Positions 1-12,972 of a stretch of 64,000 nucleotides of DNA are shown here, one piece after another. The DNA comes from Litomosoides sigmodontis (lineage: Eukaryota; Nematoda; Chromadorea; Rhabditida; Onchocercidae): assembly GCA_963070105.1 (NCBI GenBank), contig OY718803.1, positions 4,260,507 to 4,324,506 of the forward strand. Direction: 5' to 3'. Under the pieces are notes generated by a model. It was not told where the DNA came from and searched no databases. It worked only from the letters and a program-made list of their open reading frames with translations. Every line of letters starts with the position of its first letter. Position 1 is the stretch's first letter. The position numbers were made by a program, and so were the translations under genes.

Positions 1-744
1 TAAATTTCTAACACAAAGTACGGTAGACGAGAAAGAGTGAAGCGAAGCTTCGGGAAGGATTAAGCCGAATTCTTCTGCATGAGAAAAGGCGGAAAGTTGG
101 GAAAGTGCATGGGCATTAGCCATTAATTCACGAAACATTCATACCTTACTCCATTTCCAATTTGAATTTCAATTCGATTTCCTCGCCCCGATGGCGCAAA
201 AGTGTAGCTAAATTCAGCGGGATTGTAAAGTGCATTCCCAGGAAGCATAGTGTTCTCTCCGTTTACTCCAACATGAACCCTCTTGCACGTCCCTCTGCGG
301 ACATAGCAGATTGCTCGTCTCCTTGATCTCGTCGGACATCGCGTAACACCGAGCACTGAGGGGTGTCATTTGCTCTCCGACGAGGGCAGCGCGGGGATGG
401 TATGTGCCAAGCATCCAGCCATCAAAGCATCATGGAGTAGTAATCCACGCCAGATCACCTGCCCTACCCCTACCCTTAACCGTTCAGTCGCCTTCAACTA
501 TTCTCTCTTAGTTTAATTTCTTGGGGACATGTCAGCGATGACTTACTTCTGCAGCAGTTATCAAGTGAAGGGTGGAATTTTTTACGTGCAGCTACCAGTG
601 CTTGATTGAGATTGCGTTGCGGATTGCAAGTGTCGAAGATAAGTGCAATCCTCCGGGCGTTGTGTTTTGAAAGAAGCCGTAGGATTCTTTCGCGGACGTG
701 CCGAAACCTCAAAACTATAGGTATGCGCGTCATTGCAGATAACC
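1..744. other. Upstream region of filamin with possible antisense ORFs
   Basis: This stretch lies upstream of the filamin start codon and has more C and G than most of the window. No recognised gene is present. On the minus strand an open frame runs from 769 to 494 and contains a very good donor (AGAA|GTAAGT, exon edge at 547). Two overlapping frames occupy 414-123. None could be joined into a convincing protein. It may hold the filamin promoter, a divergent transcript, or the end of a neighbouring gene. A splice acceptor (AG at 737-738) sits just before the filamin ATG. Confidence 0.4.
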
Positions 745-3700
745 ATGATTGAACAGCAACATGACGCATCGTGGAAAAGAATTCAACTCAACACCTTTAC
801 TCGTTGGGTTAAGCAGAAGCTAGAACAGGTGAATGTGACGGTGTCTGACTTGGTACGTTTTAGAAGCACAGTATTTCATTATTTGCTCGCCACTTCTTTG
901 ACGAACTTTTTCTACAAAATTTTCTTCAGAAAACCGATTTTGAGGAAGGCCTGAAACTGATCCGTTTGGTAGAGGTACTTTCCGGGAAGTCATTCGGCCG
1001 ACACAATAAAAAAGTCACATTCCGTCATCAAAAACTTGAAAATATTTCTCTTGCGTTGCAATTTTTGGAGAATGAGGAACATATAAAGCTTGTTAATATT
1101 GGTGCGTCATCCACATATTGGCTAGAATATTTTACGAGTTTTTTGAGAGAAAATGAGTAAAACTATCCAATCTATTCCCACGTCTCATGATTTGTTCGTT
1201 TTTAGACAGTTCTGCAATAGCAGATCACAATCTGAAGTTAATTTTGGGTCTCGTGTGGACGCTTATATTACATTATTCCATCTCAAAACAAATTTGGGAT
1301 ATTCCAAATTTTGAATTAAGAAGTAATGAAATATCAGCTAAGGAAAAACTTCTGACTTGGATAAGAGGAAAATTGCCAACCGAACTTTCTGTCACCAATT
1401 TCACCTCCGATTGGAATGATGGAATTCTCCTTGGTGCTTTGGTATGATCATTTGATGAATTAGAATGAGAAAGTCTTTTTTTCCCATTTTTGTTGGTTCA
1501 ATATAGGTTGTCTCTTTCAGGTAGATTCCTGTGCTCCAAATTTGGAAGTCGGTTGGCGAAAATGGTTACCATCACAAGCTTTACAATCAACTTTTACTGC
1601 AATGCAGCTTGCTAGTGATTATCTCAACATTACGGCGGTATGTCCTGAATTGTATCAATCGGCCCTTTGAAAAAATGCACTTTACCGAGCATAGCTCCTT
1701 ACTTTTTCAGCTTATTGAACCTGAAGAATTGATCAGTCCAGCCGTTGATGAGAAAAGTGTTATGACTTATCTTTCACAGTTTCCTGGTGCAAAGTACACC
1801 CCTTCGCTTGGTCGACTTCATGATGTGATGATGATGCCAGTAATCGGAGTCACTACGAGATTCACACTTCGAACTCGCGATGCAATGGTAGTTCCGGAAG
1901 TCGTTATTAAAGGACCGGATGAATCTTTAGTTCATTATACCCAGTACCAGATTTCAGAAAATGTTTATGAATTCAAGTATCAACCGGAAACTCCTGGAGA
2001 ACATAAGGTTATCATCTCAATATTTGTTTAATTAATGTATGAAATGTAACGTCCGTCATGTTTTCTTGATACAGTTAAACTATAAGTTACAGATTATTGC
2101 GACAGTTCGTGACAGTGTATCTGGTGACTCAACTGAGTTGACAAAAACCAAAATTGTAGCAGTTGAAAGAATGGATACCTCCATGATTTTGGTGCATGGC
2201 CTCAATAATGGTTAGCAATCAGTAGGGTGGTGCGAATGGGTATTTCGGTGGTTTTAGTTATTTTCTCCCTGGAATATTCCTCAGCCTGTAAATAACAGCA
2301 CTTTTTAAGAACTTTTAAATATAATTGTGTTGTATTTTATTTCTCAGAAACCGTGATGGTGGGGCAGAGAAGAGATATTGTTATTGATATTGGAAACTTG
2401 ATGCCTATGAAAAATGGCGTGGAAGTGACAGTGAAGGAAGTTGGAAGAGCTGATGGGTCAAAATATTCTATACCTTTTGAACATGCGCATAATTCAAACA
2501 TTTACAAAGGTAACTTTTTGCATAGCGTCTGTTGGTTTATAAACCCAGTTTATCTTGAGAAATGTTACTAGTACTGTTTTCTTCAGGCTTCTGGACAGCA
2601 GAAAAATTGGGGAAAACGAAAATATGTGTTTTTTTCGACGATAACTTGGTTCGCGAATATCTAGTTACTGTTCGGCGTGAAGAAGACGCAACTAAATGCC
2701 GAGCGGTTGGTGAAGGACTTCAATATGCTACTGTTGGTGTGCCAACGAAATTTCTGGTCGACATGAAGGTAGTATAGAATGAGATTTGTACTGATTATTT
2801 ATTTGCAATTTGAACCTGAAATCGGGCTCACTTTATCAGTCAAGTGATAACTATGACGTCGCTCCTGTTGAAGTGTCATAATGGGCATTAATGTATCATG
2901 AAGTCCAAAAGCTTTAAAATTTTAAGACGTATAATTAGCACACCAGTTTTTGAAATGAAAGAAAAAATAAGCGTTAAGGAACGACTGGCGATATGGTCAA
3001 TCTTAATGTGCTTAAGTGTTTGTTCACGGTGATAACAATGTGAACAGTCCATAACTTGATTTAAGGATGGCGGGAAGGGCAAAATGGAAGTATCAATCAA
3101 GGGACCTGCAGAAGTAAAAACAAATGTGGTGGATAATAAGAACGGTCTTTGCATAGTGGAGTACGTTACAGAGATTCCGGGGCTATACGAAATAATGGTT
3201 TATTATGGCGAGGAAAAAAATCAAATTCCAGGTTAACCTTTGTTTCTATGGCTTATATAGCAGTACGTGCTTTAATTATTCATGAGTTGTAAAACACTTT
3301 CCGGTCCACTGCTAGGAATTGAGCAGGATTTAAAAGCCACCAATTTTTTTGTAAGGTTCGCCATTCATGTTGGTAGCTGATTACGAGCGTGATCCGTCGA
3401 AAATTGTAATAACGGAAGGTAGCAATGGACTTGCCAGAGTTGGAGTGCAGAATTCACTTACTGTTGATGCTACGCTCACTGCGTTGGAACCAGTGAGTGC
3501 ACGTCTTCCTTCCGGCTTCGAACAACCTATTGTTGAAGAAATTAGGCCTCGAGTATATCGAGTTACTTTCATCCCGAGCGTTACGGCAAGTGAAACAATA
3601 ACATTAGAACTTCTGTATGGAACGGAACTTATTGGAAAGTAATAATTTTCCGCGTTTCATGTATTATTTTAAAATCTACTACTTTGCTTACTTTGCAAAT

Positions 3701-6700
3701 TATAGGACTTTAAATATTGCCTAAGCTGAGTCTCCTATATATATGTCACAAATGACAATTTTTCCCTTGATAAAATTTTTCCAGGCCGTTGATTTTCGTC
3801 GTCAAGCCCGAAGAGGAATATGTCGCACTGAAAAGTCGTTCTGGTAGTTTCCTACCGTCAATAGTGCAAGCCTCTTTCCAGTTCGAAGCAATGATTGACG
3901 TTACGAAAGCTGGAAAAATTGATGAATTAGTTGCAAAAATAAAAGTGAGACATTTTGTTTACTGACAGTTCAACAACTGGTATAATGTTGTCAATTCCTA
4001 CTAAATAACTAAAATAAATTCTACACAGTTTAACTATATGGCTATTCAAAGTTTATGTATTTATGTAACTCATAAATCTTTTGAATGATCCTTTTCAAAA
4101 GAAAATGTCACGTGCCAAGGTAAGTATCGTGTTGGAGTGGTCTACAGAATAAACTGTCAGTGGTTTTACATGATTACAACACATTGAAACTGCTAAGCTT
4201 ATAGGCAGGAAAAAGATTTTGATTTTTCAGTTCTGAATATTATAGGGTCCAGATGGTAAGTTGCGGGAATCAGTACCCACTAAAGGCTGTACTGCAGGAA
4301 TGTATTTATTGGAGTTCATACCAGAGTTGGCCGGGATATATGTTATCGTAATATACGTAAATGGTAAACCGCTTTCGGATCCGCACACCTTAACTGCTGT
4401 GCCAGTGGGCTCGGCAAATAAATGCTTCGTGGAATGTGAGATTTCCAGTGTGCATGAAATTTACAAATTTAGATACAATGATAGGATACATATACGCTAG
4501 CTCTCATCCGTACGAACTTAATTATTTCAATTTGTTTCTGGAAAATCGTGTCTTCTAAGGCTTAAAACATATTTACGATAGTTGCATTGATATGTATATG
4601 ACTGTACCAGATCGGAATGACTGTTGTTTGATTTTTTGAATGAATGAAGCATGTTCTTAAAACAGTGTGAATGTGAATGGTTACTTTCTATAATTTGATG
4701 ATTCTTGTGTTCAGCTATGTTATTGGTATTCTTTTTTTCTGTGCACTTATTTCTCTATTGTGCAGTAAATTGTTTTAGCAAAATCCACACTTGATAAGTT
4801 GTGGATTGCTGGAGAGCCAAAAGTTTTTGTGGTAAATACTAAGGATGGAGGGGAAGGAGCAGTAAATGCGATTTCTGATAGTACTGAAATGGAAACAGAA
4901 ATAGAAAAGAAAGAGGATGGCATTTATATCGCAACACTCACGCCACATGCTGAGGGGCGACATCGCGTTGCGCTAGTGTATGGAGGTGTTGATATACCTG
5001 GCGGAACATTCGATTTTGAGGTTTTCTTTTAAAACTGATTTTGTTTATGATGAGTATTAAGCCTGTAAACGGTGACTCAAAAACATAGCAAGGGAAGAAA
5101 GAAAGAAAGTTTTTGCTAGAAGGAGCAATAAAAAACTTAAATGATAGCCAACTCTTAAAAAGCGACTTTGCATTCAAAATTCAGATAATTTTCTAGAAAA
5201 AAATCTTTAGAAAATTTCAGTGTGTTTCATCTTATTTGGATAGAAAGAATGTTTCTGGACGAAAGGCACAGTTTGATGACGGTCAGCTGACACCTCACAG
5301 TTTTCGTTTTTCTTTTGCTACAGATTATCAGTTCAACAAACTTACTGCTTCCGTCAAGACACCGTCCGGTACAAACGGCGGTGCCTACATCAATGTGAGT
5401 TAAGAGACTTCAAATGTAGAAATATGTTTAAACTGATTGTTGAGTTAGTTTTAGCAGTATTTCGTCGCAGTATTTAGTTATTATTTGCAGTGTAATGGGG
5501 ACGGAAGCGTTACGGTGACATATCACCCAAAAGAATGTGGCAGTCATCAACTTTTCATACAACATGATGGCATTAATATGTCCGGAAGCCCAATTTCATT
5601 TTATGTGAATGAAGCAGATGAAGAATATGCGACTGCGTATGGTCCCGGTTTGTTGCAAGCTGTTGTCGGTGAACCAGCAGCATTTACAGTTTGCGCGAAA
5701 GGTTCACCCACCAAAAATTTGTCTGTTGCTATTGAAGGTGCAGCAAAAGCTATAATTAAATGCCATGACAATAAGGTGATTATGCTGATTTTCTATGTTA
5801 GATTTTCTCTTCTAATCACTCCTGTGTGTTGATAATGATTTCTTATAGGATGGCACGTGCTCTGTAGTGTGGACACCTGCTGTGCCTGGGAAATACAAAG
5901 TTCACATCAAGCTTTCTGGGAAACCAGTAAAAAATTCCCCTTTCACTGTGTATGTGAGAGACGAAGGTCAAAAAAGAGCGCACTTATCTCTTGAATCAAC
6001 TGCATTATCGGAGGTTCTAATACAATTTCCACCTTTTTTCAAAACAAAATCGTAAGTGTGAGTGATTTGCTTATGAGAATATATGGCACTTCGCTCATTT
6101 GAAAACTTAGTTTGATTAGAAAATTTTTGCATATACAACAAATTTTAATTCAGGATTCAGTTTCACAATTTTTAATTGACGCATTGCAATTATCGATTTT
6201 GTTGTTTGCTGCTTTTCATCTTCTGAAATTTTTAGGTCATTATTAATGTTGAGAACACTGGAATTGAGGATTTGTCAGCATCAACAATAAGTCCAAATGG
6301 GATTGAGGAACCATGCATTATTCGTCGGGTAGATTCTGCCAACATCGGTAGTCCTGTTCACTTTTCTTTTTTAAACTGCCTGACTGTTAAATGATGAAAG
6401 TAAAAGTTGTTATCCCTCGATTTTTTTCCAGAAGCAGCAATACACTTGGAGAGTTACTAATTGTCGTAATTATCGAACTAAGCAGCTTCAGTAATTCTTA
6501 AGCAATTCAGTAAAATTTAAAAAAAAATGCTTACCGATCACAAAGTCGTGATTGAGCTCTGTTATTTCGAAAACTTCGCGCTAACCTACCAACAGAATCA
6601 GCATCCTTATCTTCTCAAACTCTTTTACATACGTATTTTCTTGTACAAGATTTCTATGCTTAAATACTTAGTATGAAAGTGATTGTCTTGTAGATCATAA

Positions 6701-9700
6701 TGTCATTAGGTCTAAACACATTTTTTAGTCAAGGTAGACGATGCTAATTGACACATATCGATTTGTAATGTTAAAATAGCTTGTTATTTGAAGTATGATG
6801 ATGATCTTCACCTGGATATATATGGTTCATTGATTGATTGAACAAACTTTGGATTTGGTAGGATAAATCGTTCATCCGTTATGTCTGCTTTTAGGTGTCT
6901 CATTCTCACCACGTGAAATAGGCGAGCATTTGGTTACTGTAAAGAAGAATAAACAAGTTGTACAAGAAACAAGTTTCCGAGTTGAGGATATTAAAAATCA
7001 AGTAAGCGTTTAACTTTTTGCCGTCTATCTGATTACGCAGTGCACAACTTATAAAGAAAACAATTTATTTGCTCTTATTTTAGATTGAGAGTGCGTCTAA
7101 AGTTGTTATTAGTGGCAAAGGTATAGAAAATGCTGTTTCTCAACACGACAACGTTTTTGCAGTTGACATGCGTGATGCCGGTAATATTTACATTCTTATT
7201 TCAAGAGGCTTTTTGTGTTAAATTTTTGTTGATAGCATCTTTTCATTGGCCGTTCTATCTTTATTGATATGTGACAATATTTTTGTATTAAAGATATTCC
7301 TCCATCGTTGAAGCTCGTCAGATGTTGTATCTCTCGTTCAGCATCATATTTTTTGGCTTTTCAGGTTGCGGTAATTTGTCGGTATCAATTCAAGGACCAT
7401 CAAAGGCTGAATTAAGTTGTAATGAAAATAAAGGAGGCCTAGCTAATATTGTTTATAGGCCTACCGAACCTGGTATTTATATGTTGTCTGTGAAATTTGC
7501 CGGTGCACATGTAAATGGTTAGTATGAATCCTATTATTTTTGTTAGTAATGTTATATTTTCATGGAGAAGTTTATGTATTTTATAGGTAGTCCATTCACA
7601 ATTAACTGTACAGGGAAGGGATTGGGCATCGTGAAAGAAAGTGCGAGTTTGAAAATAAAACAGGTGAGCATTTTTTATGAGGATTTGAAATATTGGTCTC
7701 TATGGTTTTCTTGATTAGGCATTATTATTTTATCTTACTGGAAGAGTGTTTTGGAATTATCTGCAGGCACCAATAGTTTTGCCTGGACAAACTACTGCTA
7801 TATATTTGCAATTGGAAAATGTATCACCAGTGGACACAAGAGCAAAAATAGTAGACCCTGACGGATGCAGCTATGATATTTCAGTCCGTGATCTTGGTGA
7901 CCACCTTTATCGAATTGAATTCACTCCTGCACTTGATGGCCCACATGCAATTGCTGTTTTCCATAAAGGACATCATGTGTCAGGTTGACTTCTGTTCGTG
8001 CATACATTTGTCGAGATTTTAAAAGCTGGAGATTTGAAATAATAACTTCGAATATTAATGTTTTTCTCTGCAGGAAGTCCTTATCAGTTCACCGTTGGAT
8101 ATTTGAGTGAAATGGGCGCACACAAAGTACGAGCAGCTGGAGTTGGATTGAAGCGAGCAGAGACTAACAAGAAGCAATCATTCAATCTTTACACCAGAGA
8201 GGCTGGACGAGGCGAACTTGAAGTAACAATGAAAGGACCGTCAAAAGCTGACTTACAATTCCATGAACATGAGGTGAAAATTTTTTCGTTTAAATTTGGT
8301 GTTGTGCTGCTGCAAATTTTATTCTTTCAAATAAGGTTATATGACTAAAATAAATTGTTTCATATGATGTCTTGCCGCTGTAAATATTAGACTTTAAAGA
8401 TGTGCCACACCTTTTTACCATTAACGATAGCTATACGATTATAAAAATTGTAAAATTGCAGCAAAATTTGCTAGCGAAAGAAGTCAGATGTGGTACCAGA
8501 GTTTCTGCTCAGATTAATAAATTCTTTGTAAATGGAATCGTCTGGCTAGATTCTTGGCTGCAAAATCTAAGATTCTTAAAATTGTCTTGCTAAGCTGAGT
8601 GCCAGAAATCTTTACGTGTCTTTGACCACTATTTTTTCAGGATGGAAACTGTCATTTGAGCTACTTAATTACAAAGCCCGGCGAATATTTTATATCTGTC
8701 AAATTCAATGCTGAACATATACCAGATTCACCGTTCAAAGTTCTTAATTCTTACTTATATTATTGGTAATAGTAGGCGCTTAAGTATTCTCAACCATGAG
8801 CGCTTCTTCAATTTCACAATTTTATTTATACCAAACTTTGGTTTTTTTTAAGGTGTTTGCTGTTTCTGAAGTTGGAGAAGCTCGCAATATGGAATTAAAA
8901 TCACTGTCAGATTCTGGAAGGCCAGGTGAAATATGTTCTTTTATAATAAATACGCATGGTGCAACAGGTCATCTTAAAGCGAAACTTAATACGCCAAGTG
9001 AGAGGATTGAAGCAGTCGATATTCTTCCGGTTGACGAAAGTGACTCATACTGTGTCCGATTCATTCCTATAGAGGTTTTTTTCTTGATTTGGTTTTGCAT
9101 GACATCATGAATTTGTATTCTTCATATTCTAGCGAAAACTTTGCAATTATTTTGTGCTGGTATGCGGCTTTGTCTTTTGAAGCCTATCTGCCTATCCTTC
9201 CTTCTAATGAATAATTTCTAGACTGGAGATTATTACGTCGATGTGATGCTTGATGGTGAACCTATGTATGGCTCGCCTTTTCAATTTCGAATTGGCACGG
9301 GTTGGGATAACGATCCATCAGTAATAAGAGTGGTCGGTGACAGTATTCGTAGCGGGCAAACTGGCGAGCCCTCTTCATTTATTATCAACATTTGCAGTGC
9401 CGGAATAGGACTTCTCCAAATTCGATTCGATGGTCCATCAGAAGTTACTCTGAATGCATGCGATGTTAGTAATTTGTTCGTTTCGATCCCATTTCGCTTT
9501 TAACCGTTGTTTTTAAGCTGATAGTGACTTGAAGTTATCGGCAGGTTTTCGAAACTAATCAGTATGCATTAATTGTTCTGTATACAATAAATTTCCATAT
9601 TATTTCAAAGTGCCATTTAGAGATCATGAACAACTGTTAAACTGTGATCAGGAAAATATAATTAGACCCTAGTGCGTTTTGATATCAGTCTTTTCCTTCA

Positions 9701-11064
9701 GTTGTCATTCTTTTCCAAGTAATTGTCAATCCTTTTCATGTGGAAGAAGGTTACAAAGTCTGTTACATTGCATTAGCACCTGGAGCATATTATGTGACTA
9801 TTAAGTATTCAGGTTTGTTTTGAACATGAAAAGTAGGAAATATGAACCTTTTTTATTTTTCTGCACCACTTTTTCTATCTTTTTTCCTGAGCAATTTTCT
9901 TGCATTTTGCATTGCTAGTTTGCCAACTTGGTTGTGTTTTTTCATGGTTTTTTTCGGAGGGAATTCTTTGGTTTGCATTTATGATTTCTATCCGTGTTGT
10001 TATTCAGAACGTTATTCAGAATCAATAACATCTTAATTTACATTACATACGAACTTATCATTCATAGAAATATTTCTTCTTTCTACCCTTTCCATTAATT
10101 GCACCTCAAATCTCTGATTGGTGCGAAAATATTGGGATGACAAAGAAAAAGAAATTAATTGCAAACATGAATCTTATGGATTTAATGCATATCTCTAGTA
10201 ATGAGAATTTATCATTTCCTTCAAAAATTAAGAGTGTTACTGAATGAGTAACACTTTTTCTATTATCTATTGCTTTTTCTATTGTCTTTTTTTTCTATTG
10301 TAATGTCATATCATACCAGGATTTTAAGTTGCTTTAAATTTTATGTTCAATTACGTCCCATTTTTGTAATAATTAGCTTTTATATTCTTTTGATCTAACT
10401 TGTATCTTTTTATAGGCATTCATATTCCTGGTTCTCCATTTAAGTTAGTTGTGGAAGGTAAAAAACTTGGTGGTGGCAAGCCAGGCAGTGCGTCCCTGAA
10501 GGTTATTTTGCTTTCGCTTCAGTTCCTGGCTTCATAGCTGGCAGAGGTAACAAGTAATGTGATGCCAAATTTAAGATTGATACTCGATCTAGAATCAAAG
10601 AGGATTTCATTAAATGGAGCCCAGTTTTGTCTGGAGATGCGAGCAAAGTTATAGTGACAGGTCCTGGTTTAAATAAATTTTTTCCTGGTCATTTGGCCGT
10701 ATTTAACATCGACACTGGCCTTGCAGGTTAGTTATCTTGAAGAGTGCTTCAAAAGTGCAAATTCCTGTTTTACATCTAAAAGAGATTGGAGGTGGTAAAG
10801 AGATAAGGATAGATTAGTATGTTTTAAGCTTCAAAAGAGCAATGAATTGAATTATTGATAGAAAAGTTAACAATTTAAGGCGACAACATTTTGTATGTTG
10901 GTCTACTGACATCGAAAGGGCCATGTCAACAAGTCGCTTTGCAACATCTCGGTGATGGCCAATATATAGTCAAGTATCTGGTTCAGGAAGAAGTCACAGG
11001 CTCTATTTTTGTTAAGTACGGCGATATGGATGTACCGGGTTCACCTTTCGCCATTTCATTTTGA
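745..11064 (+). CDS. Filamin, actin-crosslinking protein
   Basis: Filamin crosslinks actin filaments and tethers membrane proteins to the cortex. I read 31 exons: 745-852, 930-1101, 1206-1441, 1521-1637, 1711-2007, 2093-2210, 2348-2509, 2587-2768, 3066-3231, 3356-3638, 3785-3944, 4246-4435, 4779-5020, 5221-5281, 5324-5394, 5491-5775, 5849-6013, 6236-6347, 6895-7001, 7084-7180, 7365-7517, 7587-7663, 7767-7983, 8074-8273, 8641-8739, 8853-9074, 9222-9468, 9702-9812, 10416-10501, 10576-10726, 10880-11064. All phases agree, giving about 1692 residues. Two calponin-homology domains (about residues 8-116 and 129-240) form the actin-binding head; key strings are [15 protein letters not shown] and [13 protein letters not shown]. 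About 15 Ig-like filamin repeats follow, the last ([10 protein letters not shown]) resembling the C-terminal dimerisation repeat. Vertebrate filamins have 24 repeats, so this form is short. The donors at 6013 and 8739 are weak. I could not decide between fln-1 and fln-2. Confidence 0.9.
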
Positions 11065-11084
11065 GACTTTTAATTTGTTAACTT

Positions 11085-11090
11085 AATAAA
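11085..11090 (+). other. Poly(A) signal of filamin
   Basis: An AATAAA hexamer lies 21 bases after the filamin stop codon. The 3' UTR would be very short. Confidence 0.5.
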
Positions 11091-12972
11091 CAACACGGAA
11101 TGCAATACTGTCACAAATATCCCTTTCAGTGATTTTCCGTTAATTCTATAAAATGCTAGGAAACGTCGCTTTCCCATCTTTCTTCACGAGCTTTTTCCTT
11201 GCATTATGCGTTGTCAATGAATGTCGCGAACTCAGTCACGTTTTGTTTATTTCTTCAGAAGAAATTGCTTGGTTTCATAATTGCATAATTTTTAGCTTAA
11301 ATCACTTTCATAAATATGTCATTCAGAAACCACACGTCCCTGAAATTACAAAAATGAGCATTTAATCATATGGGTGCTTTGCCATTCAAGTCGATGACCA
11401 TAAGTAACGGACTGAGGTGAAGGGTGCAAATAGTGCAACTCATTTTTGCTCTCCTTAATTTTAAAATTATTGGGTATTGAGGTAGTCTATCCATCTCTTT
11501 CAAGGATCCCATTGAAGTTGAGTTTTCATTTAAAATAAAGTTCCTCATTCTGGGACATACAGTTGATTTTACACCTGCTCCATTTTCGCACGTTTTTCCA
11601 CTGCTGAGTGTTACAGGATTTCGATCAAATAATACAACTGAGAAACTTTTAGTAGCAGCGACTCAAGCTTAAGATTTGTGTTGGGTTGAAGGATTCCGGC
11701 TTAAAAGCGCATCGTGATAGGATGGCATTTTGCAAATCGCAGTCAATATTCTTCCGATTACTTCGATTTTGGACACTGATTTTCGAACTGACTGATCTTT
11801 GATCACGCAACCAATCACTTGGTTCTATGATATCCCATCCCTCCACGTCGTGTCTTTTTTATGATAAAAATGGACTTTCGAAATTTCTCAGCAACATTTT
11901 GAAGGAATTTTCGGGTCTTTTCGACATTCGAAATCTAGAATCTTTAAGCAGCTTTAAGAAAATCTTAAAGAAAATCTAGAAATCTTTAAGCAGTTTGAAT
12001 TCGTTGCAGTTTTCAATAGCTTAAGAAAATCTCGGACGAATCTCGGACTTTTTTAGTGATTCCGAATAGCCATTTAAGCTTTCCGATAACTATGTTGCAA
12101 AAAAACCGCATCGTTTTCTACTTCATTTTTGAAGCAAAATTCCCTCAACAACGTACAATTGTTAAAAATGTGACGAAAAAAACAATATGAAACAAATCTG
12201 GGCATAATAGCATAAAAATAAAGTTCCTAAAAAATCAAAAACCACTGTTATTACCCAAAAATTCTCAGCATCATAAGCAAATGAACGGATGAAAAAAAAT
12301 GCTTCACAACTCCTCACAGTTTACTATAAAATCATTCTAAATGACCAAAAGATTCTAAAAATATATCCAAATTTATAAAATAACATTTATATGAAGTGTA
12401 TGGATGCTCCCAAAAACGATGTAGTGACTTAACTATTTAAAAAAGGAAATTCAGAAAGAAGGTACGTTTTTGGTCTTTTTGCATTCGTGATAAACATTAC
12501 AAAAATTTACGCTCTATCATAGTTCTCTCAACAAAATTTACACTCATGTCAGTCATTTGTTTCATGCACATTACTGCTATAATTTGCTTTTTATAGTTGT
12601 AAAACTTTTCAGCACTTTCAATACTCCAAAAAGCGCACATTAAAAATTAATATTCCATGATATTAAAAGAATCTAGCTTCATCCGAAATTTCCTTTTGGT
12701 AATTGCTATACCTAAAAATAAACGATGGAGGAAAGTTAACACCCCTGTTATTTATGAAATGAGTAAAAGTTCTAACTTAACCTGGCTCATGAACTAGTCT
12801 TAATGCAACTTCGCTATCTTCACATAAATGAAATAAATTATAGATATAAAGTGAGATAATATACAGATAAAACATAAGGCATTTGGAAAGCACAAAATTG
12901 TAGCACGAAATAACAGAGATGTAGTAGTAAAAAGGTAAGAAAAAATCCTGAAAAAAAAATAATTCCTACTAT
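11091..12972. other. Convergent intergenic region, filamin/CPD
   Basis: This stretch separates the 3' ends of filamin (+) and the carboxypeptidase gene (-). It is AT-rich with only short open frames. A short word, AATCTTTAAGCAG, occurs twice near 11939 and 11980. No coding, RNA or mobile-element signal was recognised. Confidence 0.6.
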
